NCBI RefSeq assembly: GCF_017308015.1
Contig: NZ_JAFKFW010000004.1
Coordinates: 124,001 to 188,000 of the forward strand
Source of the DNA: Allobosea sp.
GTDB lineage: Bacteria > Pseudomonadota > Alphaproteobacteria > Rhizobiales > Beijerinckiaceae
Direction of reading: 5' to 3'
DNA: 64,000 nucleotides
In this document: positions 27,151-35,983 of the stretch, one piece after another
How the letters are laid out: every line of letters begins with the position of its first letter
Numbering within the stretch: the stretch's first letter is position 1
Translations under genes and position numbers: made by a program
Notes under the pieces: generated by a model
The model's input: only the letters and a program-made list of their open reading frames with translations
Told to the model about the DNA's origin: nothing
Databases searched by the model: none

Positions 27151-27908
27151 ATGACACCACCCATATACGCTTCGCGCACCTGTTCATTCGCCAGAACTTC
27201 TTGAGCCGTTCCTTCTGTGATGATCTTTCCACGGTCCATCGCGTACATTCTGGGTACAAGCCGCGACAGTTCCGCGAGGTTGTGCTCGATGATCACCACC
27301 GTCAGTCCGCGCTTGTTCAGCTCGGCGATACGCTCCGATAACTCCCCGATCAGGACCGGATTGACGCCGGCAAAGGGCTCGTCGAGGAGAATGCATTGCG
27401 GTCCGAGCATCAGAAGCCGGCCGAGCTCGAGCAGTTTCTTCTGGCCTCCGGAGAGCTTGCTCGCCATTTCGTTCTCGACCCGGCTCAGGTTGAGAAAGGA
27501 GATGATCTCCCGTGCACGGGCCTCGAGCCTCTCTTCTTCCGCCGCGATCCGTCGCCCCATGAACATGAGCGGGAGGAGCTTTTCCCCGAGCTGGTTCGGC
27601 GCTGCGGCCAGCAGGTTTTCCCGGACCGTGAGGTTGCCGAATTCGCGCGGTACCTGGAAGGTGCGCCCGAGGCCACGGCGGACGCGCTGATGGATCGGCA
27701 GATGATCAAAGGTCTCGCCGGCGAACGTGATATGCCCGGAAAGTCGCGAGACATAGCCGGTGATCACCGAAAACAGCGTGCTCTTTCCTGCGCCGTTGGT
27801 GCCGATGATCCCGACGAGTTCGCCCTTGTTCACGGTGAGGCTGACATCGTCCAGCGCCTTGAAGGAGCCGAAGCCGGCCGTGATGTTCTTGATCGACAGG
27901 AGCTCCAT
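27147..27908 (-). CDS. livG: Branched-chain-type ABC transporter ATPase, LivG-like
   Basis: 253 residues. Walker A is GTNGAGKSTLFSVI (about residue 37), the signature LSGGQKKLLELGR (about 154), and Walker B CILLDEPFAGVNP. The GLGRTFQVPREFGNLTVREN stretch after Walker A is LivG-specific. It starts one base after the LivM stop and overlaps LivF by four bases. Confidence 0.94.
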   Translation of the reverse strand: MELLSIKNITAGFGSFKALDDVSLTVNKGELVGIIGTNGAGKSTLFSVITGYVSRLSGHITFAGETFDHLPIHQRVRRGLGRTFQVPREFGNLTVRENLLAAAPNQLGEKLLPLMFMGRRIAAEEERLEARAREIISFLNLSRVENEMASKLSGGQKKLLELGRLLMLGPQCILLDEPFAGVNPVLIGELSERIAELNKRGLTVVIIEHNLAELSRLVPRMYAMDRGKIITEGTAQEVLANEQVREAYMGGVI

Positions 27909-27909
27909 C

Positions 27910-28800
27910 TCAGTTCCTCACGATCGAGCGACCGAACAGACCTTGCGGCCGGTAGAGGACGACGCAGATCAGCGCCATGCCGATCATCCAGATACGAACG
28001 CTGGCCAGCTTCACCTCGCTGATGCCGCCGACGAAGTCGCCGATGAAGCGCGAGCCTTCCAGGAACCCGACGAGGATGCAGGTGCCGACGATGACGCCCT
28101 TCATCGTGTCCGCACCGCCGAGAACCAGGGCAATCCAGACGTAGAAGGTGACCAGCGGCACGTATTGCTCGGGGCTGATGAAGGTCAGGTAATGTGCCTG
28201 AAGGCCTCCGGCCAGGCCGGCGCAGGCGGCCCCCAGCATCAGCGACCGTGTCTTGAACTGGGCCGTATCCTTGCCCAGCGCGCGGGCGGCCGTCTCGTTG
28301 TCCCTGATCGCCTCGATCGCGCGGCCGAAGGGGCTCTTGACGAGCTTTCGGAATGCCAGGAACGCGATGATGTTGATCGCCAGAAGGAGGAGCAGGATGC
28401 ACAGGTCGATCCGGCTCGGCTCGACCCAGCCCGAGAACAGGCGAGGAATCTTCGTGAGCCCATGCATGCCGCGCGTCAGCCACTCCTCGGTTTGCAGGGT
28501 CATGCGGACCGCTTCGGAAAAGCCGAGCGTGACGATGGCCAGGTAGTTGCCGCCGAGGCGCAGCGCGATGATGCCGATCGGGTAGGCGCACAAGGTCGCC
28601 AGCCCGGTCGCTGCGATCAGGGAGAGCGGTATCGGAACTCCCTTGATAGCCAGAATCGAAGACGTGTAGGCGCCGATGGCGACGAAACCGACGAGGCCGA
28701 AATTGCTGAGCCCGGTGAAGCCGTACTGAAGGGCAAGCCCGCCAGCCATGAGCATGTAGATCAGTATCGTGATACCGATCGTGATGACATAGCCTTCCAT
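27910..28800 (-). CDS. livM: Branched-chain-type ABC transporter permease, LivM-like
   Basis: 296 residues with about eight or nine membrane helices, starting YVITIGITILIYMLMAGGLA. LivM features include GYNL-like GFTGLSNFGLVGFVAIGAY, RLGGNYLAIVTLGFSEAVRM and the EAA-equivalent loop KSPFGRAIEAIRDNETAARALG at about residues 152-173. Four bases separate it from LivH and one from LivG. Confidence 0.94.
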   Translation of the reverse strand: MEGYVITIGITILIYMLMAGGLALQYGFTGLSNFGLVGFVAIGAYTSSILAIKGVPIPLSLIAATGLATLCAYPIGIIALRLGGNYLAIVTLGFSEAVRMTLQTEEWLTRGMHGLTKIPRLFSGWVEPSRIDLCILLLLLAINIIAFLAFRKLVKSPFGRAIEAIRDNETAARALGKDTAQFKTRSLMLGAACAGLAGGLQAHYLTFISPEQYVPLVTFYVWIALVLGGADTMKGVIVGTCILVGFLEGSRFIGDFVGGISEVKLASVRIWMIGMALICVVLYRPQGLFGRSIVRN

Positions 28801-28804
28801 GATT

Positions 28805-29680
28805 TCACCTCACAGCTACGATGCGGCCCAGAATGCCCTGTGGCCTAAGCAACAGCACCGTGAGCAAGACAATGAACGCCAGGACGATCTTGTAGGGCGG
28901 GCCGACCAGGAGGCTGGCCCATTCCTGGGCGATGCCGAAGATGAGCGCCCCGATCACTGCGCCAACCGGGCTTCCGATCCCGCCGAGAATGACCGCGGCG
29001 AACATCAGGATCAGCAACTCGAAGCCGAGTTCAGGAACCACCACCGCCTTCAGACCCAGCAGGACGCCGGCCAGACCGCAGAAGGCACCAGTCAGCATCC
29101 ACAGTACCAGCATGACCGATTTCTCGCGGATGCCGCTGGTTGCCGCGAGATCCCCATTGTCGGCTAGCGCCCGCATCTTCCGGCCGGTCGGCGTGAGGTG
29201 AAGAAGCGAGAACGCCCCGATCAGTGCGACAAGAGCCGCCGCAACCACATAGAGATCCGTGGGCAGGATGCGCACGCCGCCGAAATTCCATGCCCGCGTG
29301 ATCGGGGTCTGGATCATGTATTGATCGTAGCCCGCGAAGAACGTGATCGTGCACCGGACGACGAATGCGATGCCGATCGACGAGATGAGCAGGGAGATAT
29401 GCGAACGCCCGGTCAGCCGTCGGAACACCCAGAAGTAGAAGAACAGCGATACGGCGACCGTGACGACCATGGCGTTGAGTGCCGCGATCAGCACCGAACC
29501 GCTAAAGAATGCCTGGGATGCCACCGCCGTGTACGCGCCGAGGGTCATATAATCACCCACGGCAGCGTTCGGGAATCGAGCGACGCCGAATACCAGCGTA
29601 ATCGCCAAGGCTGGAAGCGCTATCAACAGCCCGAGAACAGTACCGTTAATAGTCGCGTCAGCTATTGATAGCCAAGTCAT
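28805..29680 (-). CDS. livH: Branched-chain-type ABC transporter permease, LivH-like
   Basis: 291 residues, multispanning. The start NGTVLGLLIALPALAITLVFGV and the RFPNAAVGDYMTLGAYTAV block match LivH, as does the loop TPTGRKMRALADNGDLAATSGI at about residues 165-186, which contacts the ATPase. It pairs with LivM in the inner membrane. Two bases separate it from the binding-protein gene. Confidence 0.93.
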   Translation of the reverse strand: MTWLSIADATINGTVLGLLIALPALAITLVFGVARFPNAAVGDYMTLGAYTAVASQAFFSGSVLIAALNAMVVTVAVSLFFYFWVFRRLTGRSHISLLISSIGIAFVVRCTITFFAGYDQYMIQTPITRAWNFGGVRILPTDLYVVAAALVALIGAFSLLHLTPTGRKMRALADNGDLAATSGIREKSVMLVLWMLTGAFCGLAGVLLGLKAVVVPELGFELLILMFAAVILGGIGSPVGAVIGALIFGIAQEWASLLVGPPYKIVLAFIVLLTVLLLRPQGILGRIVAVR

Positions 29681-29682
29681 AT

Positions 29683-30930
29683 TCAGATCTTTTGCGAAAT
29701 GGAGCTTCCGAGAATGGTTTCTCTCAGCTCAAGGTTTCCGTTCACGATCTCGAACACGCCGAAATCCGGAATTGCATCACCGCGTTCGCCGAAATTGACG
29801 TCGGACGAGGCGCCGTCGTAGTCGATTTTCTTTCCCGCACGCAGGGCGTCCCGCCCTTCGGCGAACGACGTGACCTTCTGCCCCGGCGGGGTGGTCACTT
29901 CCCGGATCTTGCGATTGACATCCAGCGTCGTCGCGCTCGGCCCGGCGGCCTCGACCGCGAGCGCGAGGGTGATGACCATATCGTATGCCTGCGAAGCATA
30001 CATATCGGCCTCCTTCCCGGTTTTCCTGCGGAATTCGGAGGCGAGATGCTGAAACGCCGGATGCTTCTCCTTGGGCACATGGTGCACGGAGAGCACGCCC
30101 TCGAGCACCTCTTTCCCGAGCGCCTTGATCAAACCCTCGTTCGCGGTCCAGCCGGGCATGATGAACTTGCAGTCATATCCGGACTGATACCATTCCTTGA
30201 GCAGGATGGAGGCGTCCGGCCGATAGCTGCCGAGCACGATGACATCCGGCTTCGTCGCGAGAACGCTGTTGAGCTCGGTCCGATAGGAGCTTTGGTTGGG
30301 TTCGTAGATGACCAGGGAGCTGAGCTTCCCTCCGCCCTGCTCCCATGCATCCCGGAAGTTGTGGGCCTGGCCGACGAAGGTGGAATTGTTGAAGGCCATC
30401 ACGGCGGGGCGCTTGAAGCCCCTGCGCCTGGCGATCTCCGCATAGGCCCTGGCGAAGACGGCGTTGGAGGCGAAGTAAATCCAGGAAAGCCCTTTGTGAT
30501 TTTCCTTGGGAATATCCGGCGATCCGCAGGTATTCATCATGATGACATTGGATTCGTCCGTTGTCGGCATGATCGCGAGGCAAACCGCAGAGGACCAGAC
30601 GCTGATGATCGCCTCGACCTTGTTGATTTCGATCATTTTCTTGGTTGCCAGAAGGCCGGCGTCCGTTCTGGTCTGATCGTCCTCGCTGAACATGACCAAC
30701 TGCCGGCCAGCCGCCCCGCCCAGCGCGTTTACCTCGTCGACCGCGATCCGTGCAGCTTCGAGCATGTATGGGCCGTAGGGGCCGCCGACCCCCGTCATCG
30801 AGTTCAAGGAGCCGATTCTGAACGGCTGCAGCGCCTGAGCACCGGCCGCGAGCGGCAGCGCTGCCCCGGAGGCAAGAGCCAATGAAGACAGCCCGAAATC
30901 GCGACGCGATAGCTTGCGGAAATGTACCAT
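29683..30930 (-). CDS. Branched-chain amino acid/amide-type ABC binding protein, Tat-exported
   Basis: 415 residues of the Leu/Ile/Val- or amide-binding SBP family. The N-terminus has a twin-arginine signal, LSRRDFGLSSLALASGAAL (residues 8-26), so it is probably exported folded. Mature features include IGSLNSMTGVGGPYGPYMLEAARIA split around residues 38-62, then EDDQTRTDAGL, and VMAFNNSTFVGQAHNF. AGGGAGAAAATA stands before the ATG at 30928-30930. It heads the LivHMGF genes. The AT-rich 95 bases upstream may hold an internal promoter. Confidence 0.92.
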   Translation of the reverse strand: MVHFRKLSRRDFGLSSLALASGAALPLAAGAQALQPFRIGSLNSMTGVGGPYGPYMLEAARIAVDEVNALGGAAGRQLVMFSEDDQTRTDAGLLATKKMIEINKVEAIISVWSSAVCLAIMPTTDESNVIMMNTCGSPDIPKENHKGLSWIYFASNAVFARAYAEIARRRGFKRPAVMAFNNSTFVGQAHNFRDAWEQGGGKLSSLVIYEPNQSSYRTELNSVLATKPDVIVLGSYRPDASILLKEWYQSGYDCKFIMPGWTANEGLIKALGKEVLEGVLSVHHVPKEKHPAFQHLASEFRRKTGKEADMYASQAYDMVITLALAVEAAGPSATTLDVNRKIREVTTPPGQKVTSFAEGRDALRAGKKIDYDGASSDVNFGERGDAIPDFGVFEIVNGNLELRETILGSSISQKI

Positions 30931-31025
30931 TATTTTCTCCCTAGATTTTGTTTATTGATCGGCAGGACGTAAAATTACTGCAAGATTTGTTCCTTGATTG
31001 CTTTATGTTCTCCTGTTGCCGGGAG
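30931..31025 (-). promoter_or_regulatory. AT-rich gap with possible internal promoter for the importer genes
   Basis: These 95 bases separate the CaiB-type gene from the importer binding-protein gene, the widest gap within this run apart from the one before the YdiJ-like gene and the 143-base gap between the amidase and thioesterase genes. It is clearly richer in A and T than its neighbours. On the minus strand TTGCAG is followed at promoter-like spacing by ATCAAT, a weak -35/-10 match. Assignment is tentative. Confidence 0.3.
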
Positions 31026-32246
31026 TTATTGAATCACCCTCTCGCTCCTGAGAGTTTCAATCTCGGCCTGAGGAACACCGAAGAGGCGCAGGACATCGTC
31101 GGTATCGCGCCCCATCGTGGGGGCCGAGGTCCGCACGCTACCCGGCGTAAGCGAAAGCTTTCCGGGGATGCCGATCATCTTCATGCGGCCGATGGTCGGG
31201 TGGTCAACCTCCTCGATCATCCCGCGTTCGATGTAGTGCCTGTCCTTCATGGCGGCGCCGAAATCGTTGATCGGACCGCAGGGGACGCCGGCCTTGTCGC
31301 AGCGCTCGATCCAGGTCTGCGCGTCCGCCGACGCCAGCTCTCGCTCCAGAATTGCCTCCAGAGCATCGACGTTGCGCATGCGGTCCATGTTGGTGGCAAA
31401 GCGCGGGTCTTCGAGAAGATCCGGCCGGTCGATGACCGCCGCGCACATCTTCTCCCAGGTCCGCTGATTGGCGGCGCCGATGATGATGTAGCCGTTTCCG
31501 GTTCGCAGGGCCTGATAGGGGGCAGAGACCCGATGCCGGCTTCCCGTCGCTTCCGGGATGGTGCCGTCGGTGAAGTAGGCTGCAGCCTCCCATGTGAACC
31601 ATGGCAAACCGCACTCGGCCAGCGAGACGTCGATGTGCTGTCCTTCGCCCGTCTTCAGTTGATGGACGTAGGCGGCGAGGATCGAGTAGGTCGCGGTCAG
31701 GCCGGCACCGATGTCGTAGATCGCGATGCCGGACTTGAGTGGCCGCCCGCCGGGCTCGCCGGTCATGCTCATGATGCCGGTCATCCCCTGCGCCACGAGG
31801 TCGAAGCCGCCGCGCGTCGCGTAAGGCCCCGTCTGGCCATAGCCGGAGATCGAGCAATAGATCAGGCGAGGATTGATCTTCTTGAGCGATTCGAAGTCGA
31901 CGCCCAGTTTCTTGGTCACCCCGACGCGATAATTCTCGACGACGACATCGGCCCATTTGACGAGCTTGTCGAAGATATCGCGGCAACGCGCATCTTTCAG
32001 GTTGAGGACGATACCCTTCTTATTGCGGTTGATATGCGCGAAGCAGAGCGATTCCCCATCGACGAACGGGCCCATTTCCCGGGAATCGTCGCCCGTGCCG
32101 GGCTTTTCGATCTTGATGACCTCGGCGCCGTAATCCGCCAGCACCATCGTGCAGAACGGGCCGGCCATGATCTGGGAAAGATCCAGAATCTTGAGGCCTT
32201 GAAGCGGCAATGTCGCAACCTTGTTCATGACTGAGCTGTTTCTCAT
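31026..32246 (-). CDS. CaiB/BaiF family CoA-transferase
   Basis: 406 residues of type III CoA-transferase. Family blocks are LKILDLSQIMAGPFCTMVLADYGAEVIKIE split across residues 18-47, then GPYATRGGFDLVAQGMTGIM (about 145), with the aspartate of GGFD in the place of the catalytic residue, and TGNGYIIIGAANQRTW. These enzymes move CoA between carboxylic acids without ATP, which would activate the pathway intermediate. The ATG at 32244-32246 overlaps the enoyl-CoA hydratase stop (ATGA); the ATG at 32228 is an alternative. Confidence 0.92.
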   Translation of the reverse strand: MRNSSVMNKVATLPLQGLKILDLSQIMAGPFCTMVLADYGAEVIKIEKPGTGDDSREMGPFVDGESLCFAHINRNKKGIVLNLKDARCRDIFDKLVKWADVVVENYRVGVTKKLGVDFESLKKINPRLIYCSISGYGQTGPYATRGGFDLVAQGMTGIMSMTGEPGGRPLKSGIAIYDIGAGLTATYSILAAYVHQLKTGEGQHIDVSLAECGLPWFTWEAAAYFTDGTIPEATGSRHRVSAPYQALRTGNGYIIIGAANQRTWEKMCAAVIDRPDLLEDPRFATNMDRMRNVDALEAILERELASADAQTWIERCDKAGVPCGPINDFGAAMKDRHYIERGMIEEVDHPTIGRMKMIGIPGKLSLTPGSVRTSAPTMGRDTDDVLRLFGVPQAEIETLRSERVIQ

Positions 32247-33016
32247 CTTCCGACGAATACGGGTTTGGATTTGTTCGCGAACGCCGCCCTGCCGATGCGA
32301 TAATCTTCGCTATCGAAGCAGGCGTAGGCCTCGTCGAACTCGACAGCGGAGACCGGCTCGCTCGACCGGAGTCTTCGGACGAAGGCCTTGTGCCGTCGGT
32401 TGACGAGTGGAGCGCCGTTGACGATGCGGCCGACGGTCTCCTCGACGCTCGCGGCGAGCCGGTCGTCGCTGACGACACGCGTCAGCAGGCCCTTGGAGAG
32501 TGCCTCGCCTGCATCGAAGATGTTGCCCTCGATGAGAATCTCGAGCGCGACCGAATGCCCGACCAGGGAAATCAGATCCTCGAGCTCGCGGTAGTCGACG
32601 GTGAGGCCGATGCGGTTGACAGGGATTCCGTAGCGGCTGCTCGCGGAAGCGATCCGTACATCGCAAAGAGCCGCGATCTCCAACCCGCCGCCGACGCAGA
32701 CACCCTCGATCTGCGCAACCGTCGGGTGGCGGCAATGCTTCAGCGTATCGGTCATGCGGACCGTGAATTCCGCATACTCGCGGACTTTCGCCTTGCCTTC
32801 CCGGTTCTCGCCGAAGTCGCCGATGTCGCTGCCGGCACAGAAATGCCCGCCTGCGCCGCGCACGAGCACGCATCTCACGTCATCGTCGGCATCGAGATCG
32901 ACCATGATCTCGCCGAACCGCCGGAACATCTCCAGCGTGAGCGCATTACGCTTTTCCGGCCGGTCCAGCGTGACCGTGGCAAGCCCGCGCTCGTCCCGAT
33001 TCAGCCGGATGGTCAT
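32243..33016 (-). CDS. Enoyl-CoA hydratase/isomerase family protein
   Basis: 257 residues of the crotonase fold. The oxyanion-hole segments are VRGAGGHFCAGSDIGDF (about residue 57) and EGVCVGGGLEIAALCDVRIA (about 102), with the usual glutamate in GGGLE. It starts with an ATGA overlap to the M29-like gene and ends with one to the CoA-transferase gene, so the three are translated as a unit. It probably hydrates an unsaturated CoA ester or acts on another CoA-linked intermediate of the pathway. Confidence 0.92.
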   Translation of the reverse strand: MTIRLNRDERGLATVTLDRPEKRNALTLEMFRRFGEIMVDLDADDDVRCVLVRGAGGHFCAGSDIGDFGENREGKAKVREYAEFTVRMTDTLKHCRHPTVAQIEGVCVGGGLEIAALCDVRIASASSRYGIPVNRIGLTVDYRELEDLISLVGHSVALEILIEGNIFDAGEALSKGLLTRVVSDDRLAASVEETVGRIVNGAPLVNRRHKAFVRRLRSSEPVSAVEFDEAYACFDSEDYRIGRAAFANKSKPVFVGR

Positions 33017-33993
33017 GCCCGCCCCTCCGGGAAGACCTGGCCGTTGCGCAGCACGACCTTGCCGTCGAGCTCGAGCGTGCTGTCGATGAGCACGGTGTCG
33101 TAATGCGCCGCTGCCTTGGTGAGGCCGCCGATATAAGCACTCGTCCCGAGCGCGAGCTGGATCGACCCGTAGACGCTCTCGTCCGACAGCATCGTGCCGT
33201 CGAGCGTGCATTTCGGGTTCATGCCGACGCCGAGCTCGCCGAGATTGTAGACCAGAGGATCATTGAAGCTCTCGAGCAGTGTGCGGAATGCATCGGCTTC
33301 GCGGCCGCCCTCGATCGAAACGGCCATCCCGTCGCGCATCTCGATCCGCACGGGCTCGTCCTGGATCACGGCGACGCCCGGGATGCTGCCGTTGACCACG
33401 ATCATGCCGTTAGCCGTGCCCTCCACGGGGGCCACGCTCGACTCCAGGCCGTAGCCAGCCGAAATGTCGATCGTGTTGGCGAAGCCGTTCAGCGAGCGCC
33501 CACGCCGGCCAGCGATGCTGAGGGTCACATCCGTGCCGAGTGCACTGGTCACGCGCGCCACACTGGCGTTCGTGAATGCCTCCGCCAGCCCGTCAATCTC
33601 GGGCCGCAGCGCGTCGAAATCGGCATCCCAGCCGGACGCTCCGAAAAAGCCTGCGCCGTCAGATTCGGGCAGGACGATCACGCGCGCCCCGGCACGCGTC
33701 GCTTCCTGCCGGGCGGCAGTATGGGCGATGTTCGCACGGGTCATGCCAACGATCAGGTCGGCCTCCTTCATCGCGGCCGCGGTGATGTCGGAAAGCTGCA
33801 CTCCATGCACCGCGGAACCCGTCACCTGAAGCAGATGCAACGGCGCGCCAATTTCGTTCAGTGCGATCGCCAGCGGCTCGACATTGTGCTGGGTGTAGAG
33901 GTCGTAGATGACGAGAACCTTGGTCGATGCGTCGGCGGCGCCGAGCTTCCTCACGACCTTGCGCGCATTCGCTAATTTCAACAGCGTATTCAA
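33013..33993 (-). CDS. M29/NicX-like metalloenzyme (aminopeptidase-fold or dihydroxypyridine dioxygenase-like)
   Basis: About 326 residues, beginning with a non-ATG start. No ATG exists near the conserved N-terminus; TTG at 33991-33993 with GGAG eight bases upstream is the best choice (TTG at 33996 is an alternative). The fold family covers M29 leucyl aminopeptidases and NicX, the iron 2,5-dihydroxypyridine ring-cleaving dioxygenase. Visible features are GTANGMIVVNGSIPG (about 210), YNLGELGVGMNPKC (about 260) and a metal H-x-D in AAHYDTVLIDSTLELDG (about 303). Short length favours the NicX side, but the ligand set is incomplete by eye. It is divergent from the GntR gene across a perfect palindrome. 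Confidence 0.65.
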   Translation of the reverse strand: MNTLLKLANARKVVRKLGAADASTKVLVIYDLYTQHNVEPLAIALNEIGAPLHLLQVTGSAVHGVQLSDITAAAMKEADLIVGMTRANIAHTAARQEATRAGARVIVLPESDGAGFFGASGWDADFDALRPEIDGLAEAFTNASVARVTSALGTDVTLSIAGRRGRSLNGFANTIDISAGYGLESSVAPVEGTANGMIVVNGSIPGVAVIQDEPVRIEMRDGMAVSIEGGREADAFRTLLESFNDPLVYNLGELGVGMNPKCTLDGTMLSDESVYGSIQLALGTSAYIGGLTKAAAHYDTVLIDSTLELDGKVVLRNGQVFPEGRA

Positions 33994-34099
33994 CAATTTA
34001 ACTCCGGGTAGGCCAGGCCGCGGCGCGTCGTCAAGAAGGCTGGAGCGCCTTCCTTGGGGTCGAAGGATGGCAAGTGTGCATTCTGTTGTCAACTCAATC

Positions 34100-34115
34100 G
34101 TACAATGGATTGTAC
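34100..34115. promoter_or_regulatory. Operator palindrome of the GntR regulator
   Basis: Perfect dyad GTACAAT-GG-ATTGTAC between the divergent M29-like gene (start 33993) and the GntR gene (start 34184). It fits the size of a FadR/FCD-type GntR operator and could repress both directions. Binding is inferred from position and symmetry. Confidence 0.7.
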
Positions 34116-34183
34116 ACACTTTGAGAGACAGCGTCGCATCCGCGATTGCCTTCAATGGGCGGACCCGATATTTTGGAGTTTTG

Positions 34184-34888
34184 ATGGACCCCCGAGCTGA
34201 ACCGAGGACACGCTTGACTGATAAGAAGGCGCCAAAGCCGAGAAAGCCCGCAAGCATCACGGAGGCGATCCGCGACCTTCGCGAAAAAATCTCCACGCAA
34301 CAGCTCATTCCGGGTAGCCGAGTCCTGGAGCAGGAGGTCGCGAAGAGCTACAAGATTCCCCGCGCCAAGGCTCGGGAAGTCCTTGCGGCATTGGAAGATC
34401 GAGGGTTGATCGAGCGCGAGCCCAACAAGGGCGCCATCGTGTCTCCCGTCGATATGGAGACGACCTATCGGCTCTATGAGGTTCGCGAAGTCCTGGACGG
34501 TCTTACGGTTCGCCTGGCGGCTGAACGCTCGCGCCCGGAAGACTGGGCTGATATCCAGGAGCTATTCGGTGACCTCTTCGAGAGCAGCCTGCGCGCGGGA
34601 GATCTCGATACGCATATCGGGATCATCGAAAAATTCCGGAACCGGATACGCATCGTCGCTGACAGCAACGTTCTCAGTGACATGCTCGACCGGGTTTACG
34701 ATCGGTCTCGCGTGACCATGCGTCGGGTGGCCCTTCTGCCTGGTCGGGCCGAGCTCGGTATGAAACAGTACCGATCCGTTCTCGAGGCGATCGTACGAGG
34801 GGATGGCGAGGAGGCCGAGCGTCGCGTGCGCGAACTGAACCGAAGCGCTCGAGACTATATCACGCGCTTCAAGAACTATGTTCTGTAG
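34184..34888 (+). CDS. GntR-family regulator, FadR subfamily (FCD effector domain)
   Basis: 234 residues. The winged HTH runs from ITEAIRDLREKISTQQLIPG through LEQEVAKSYKIPRAKAREVLAALEDRGLIEREPNKGAIV (about residues 22-85). The all-helical FCD domain follows (TYRLYEVREVLDGLTVRLAAE, then IEKFRNRI). Start chosen at 34184 because GGAG lies five bases upstream and the HTH starts at the usual distance; the frame stays open upstream into the operator region. Divergent from the catabolic run, it is the likely repressor of the 34-18.8 kb genes. Confidence 0.92.
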   Translation: MDPRAEPRTRLTDKKAPKPRKPASITEAIRDLREKISTQQLIPGSRVLEQEVAKSYKIPRAKAREVLAALEDRGLIEREPNKGAIVSPVDMETTYRLYEVREVLDGLTVRLAAERSRPEDWADIQELFGDLFESSLRAGDLDTHIGIIEKFRNRIRIVADSNVLSDMLDRVYDRSRVTMRRVALLPGRAELGMKQYRSVLEAIVRGDGEEAERRVRELNRSARDYITRFKNYVL

Positions 34889-35904
34889 TCGTCCGCGAAC
34901 AGCGGTGATCAGGCGTCATGATGGAATCTGACCGGGAAATCCGTTCCAAGAAACCTCGTTAGATTCAGGTCGCGAAGAGACTCGTTTCGAGCGGATGGGC
35001 ACCGGATATCGAGACGGGGGCGGCGTTTGCGGCGCCGCCTCCGGAGCCGTTGGAGCGACGGCCGACCATGCCGTGCTCGTTCTTGAGGTTGCCGAGAGCC
35101 GGCTCCACCGCGGATCGGTGCCGGATCTGATATCTGAGGCGGCGCTGATGCGCTGCCTTCGGCCCGTTTTGCTGCGATAGACGAGAAATTCCGGCAACTG
35201 AGCGCCGTTTTGCGCCTCGGTCACGGATGTGACGGCGCGCGTGGAAACTATCGTGCGGGCCGCCCGAGCCGCCGGTACGCACACGAAGAGCAAGCTGCCA
35301 TTGCGGTGATCTGGCGGCGGGGGCAGTTCGCGAATTCGTGGGGTTCATGGACCGCCCTTGTCGATGAATACAGTCCTTTGCTGGCGTCGTCGCTCTCCGC
35401 CGATGCAGTCCTGGCGCCCGATGCGGGAACGAAGATCGCAGCTTTCGGGCGAATGATCTGCGGAACGAGCTGCAGCTTCAAAGACCCTGATGGCCGAAAT
35501 CAAACTTGGCGAGGCATGGGGCTGGCCCGCGAGATGTTGCTGCGGTGGTCCTGAAACAAGGTGCGGTCGGGGTTCAGGTGGCGGCGATCTGCCTTCGGGT
35601 CTGGGCCGGCCAGGCGATCTCTTCAATTGGGGGAATGGAAGGGGCTTCTGCCGGTTGTGACCCGGCGAAAGCGCTGAGGTTCGGCCGCGAGCGCGAATCC
35701 GTCATCATGGCATGCGGTGAGTGGCGGATGTCGGTCCGGCCGGGCTGCGCGCGGCATGTCACGTTGTCAGGGCACGCCGCGACGGCCCCGCCGTCGCCTG
35801 GATCGAAGCGATCTGCGAGACCTGTGTCCGCGACGGCTATTGCGATGCACGGGCGCTGCGGGCGCGCAGGCGTGGCCGGCCTGCGTCCGCTTCTGCTTGT
35901 TTTC
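34889..35904. other. Accessory gap with no intact gene
   Basis: About a kilobase of mixed GC-rich sequence after the GntR gene. It contains a decayed IS5-type transposase fragment at 35049-35195. The remainder has short open frames on both strands with no family similarity that I can recognise and no convincing ribosome sites. It reads as degraded mobile DNA. Confidence 0.6.
35049..35195 (-). pseudogene. IS5-family transposase C-terminal relic
   Basis: Minus-strand translation contains NGPKAAHQRRLRYQIRHRSA followed by VEPALGNLKNEHGM. This matches the conserved C-terminal block of IS5-group transposases (R-R-R-S-x-V/I-E-P-x-I-G-H-x-K-x-E-H-R-M), where the glutamate of VEP is the last catalytic DDE residue. 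Upstream family parts are missing and no inverted-repeat ends are visible, so the element is dead. Confidence 0.7.
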
Positions 35905-35922
35905 GTATTCAAATCTGAATAC
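35905..35922. promoter_or_regulatory. Palindromic operator candidate before the hydroxyacid dehydrogenase operon
   Basis: Perfect arms GTATTCA-AATC-TGAATAC, flanked by TT/AA so that the outer bases nearly pair too. It lies about 60 bases upstream of the TTG start of the dehydrogenase gene in a short AT-rich island. Size and symmetry fit a GntR- or TetR-type operator; the GntR gene at 38992 is one possible source. Confidence 0.6.
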
Positions 35923-35983
35923 AAGTTAAAACTCTGAACTGCGCACATGGCCGCGCAGCAGCCTTTTTCAAGGGAGAGCGATT

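Noticed and set aside
35345-35937. Short open frames on both strands between the IS5 relic and the dehydrogenase operon
   Set aside because: Proline/arginine/alanine-rich translations with no family similarity or ribosome site.
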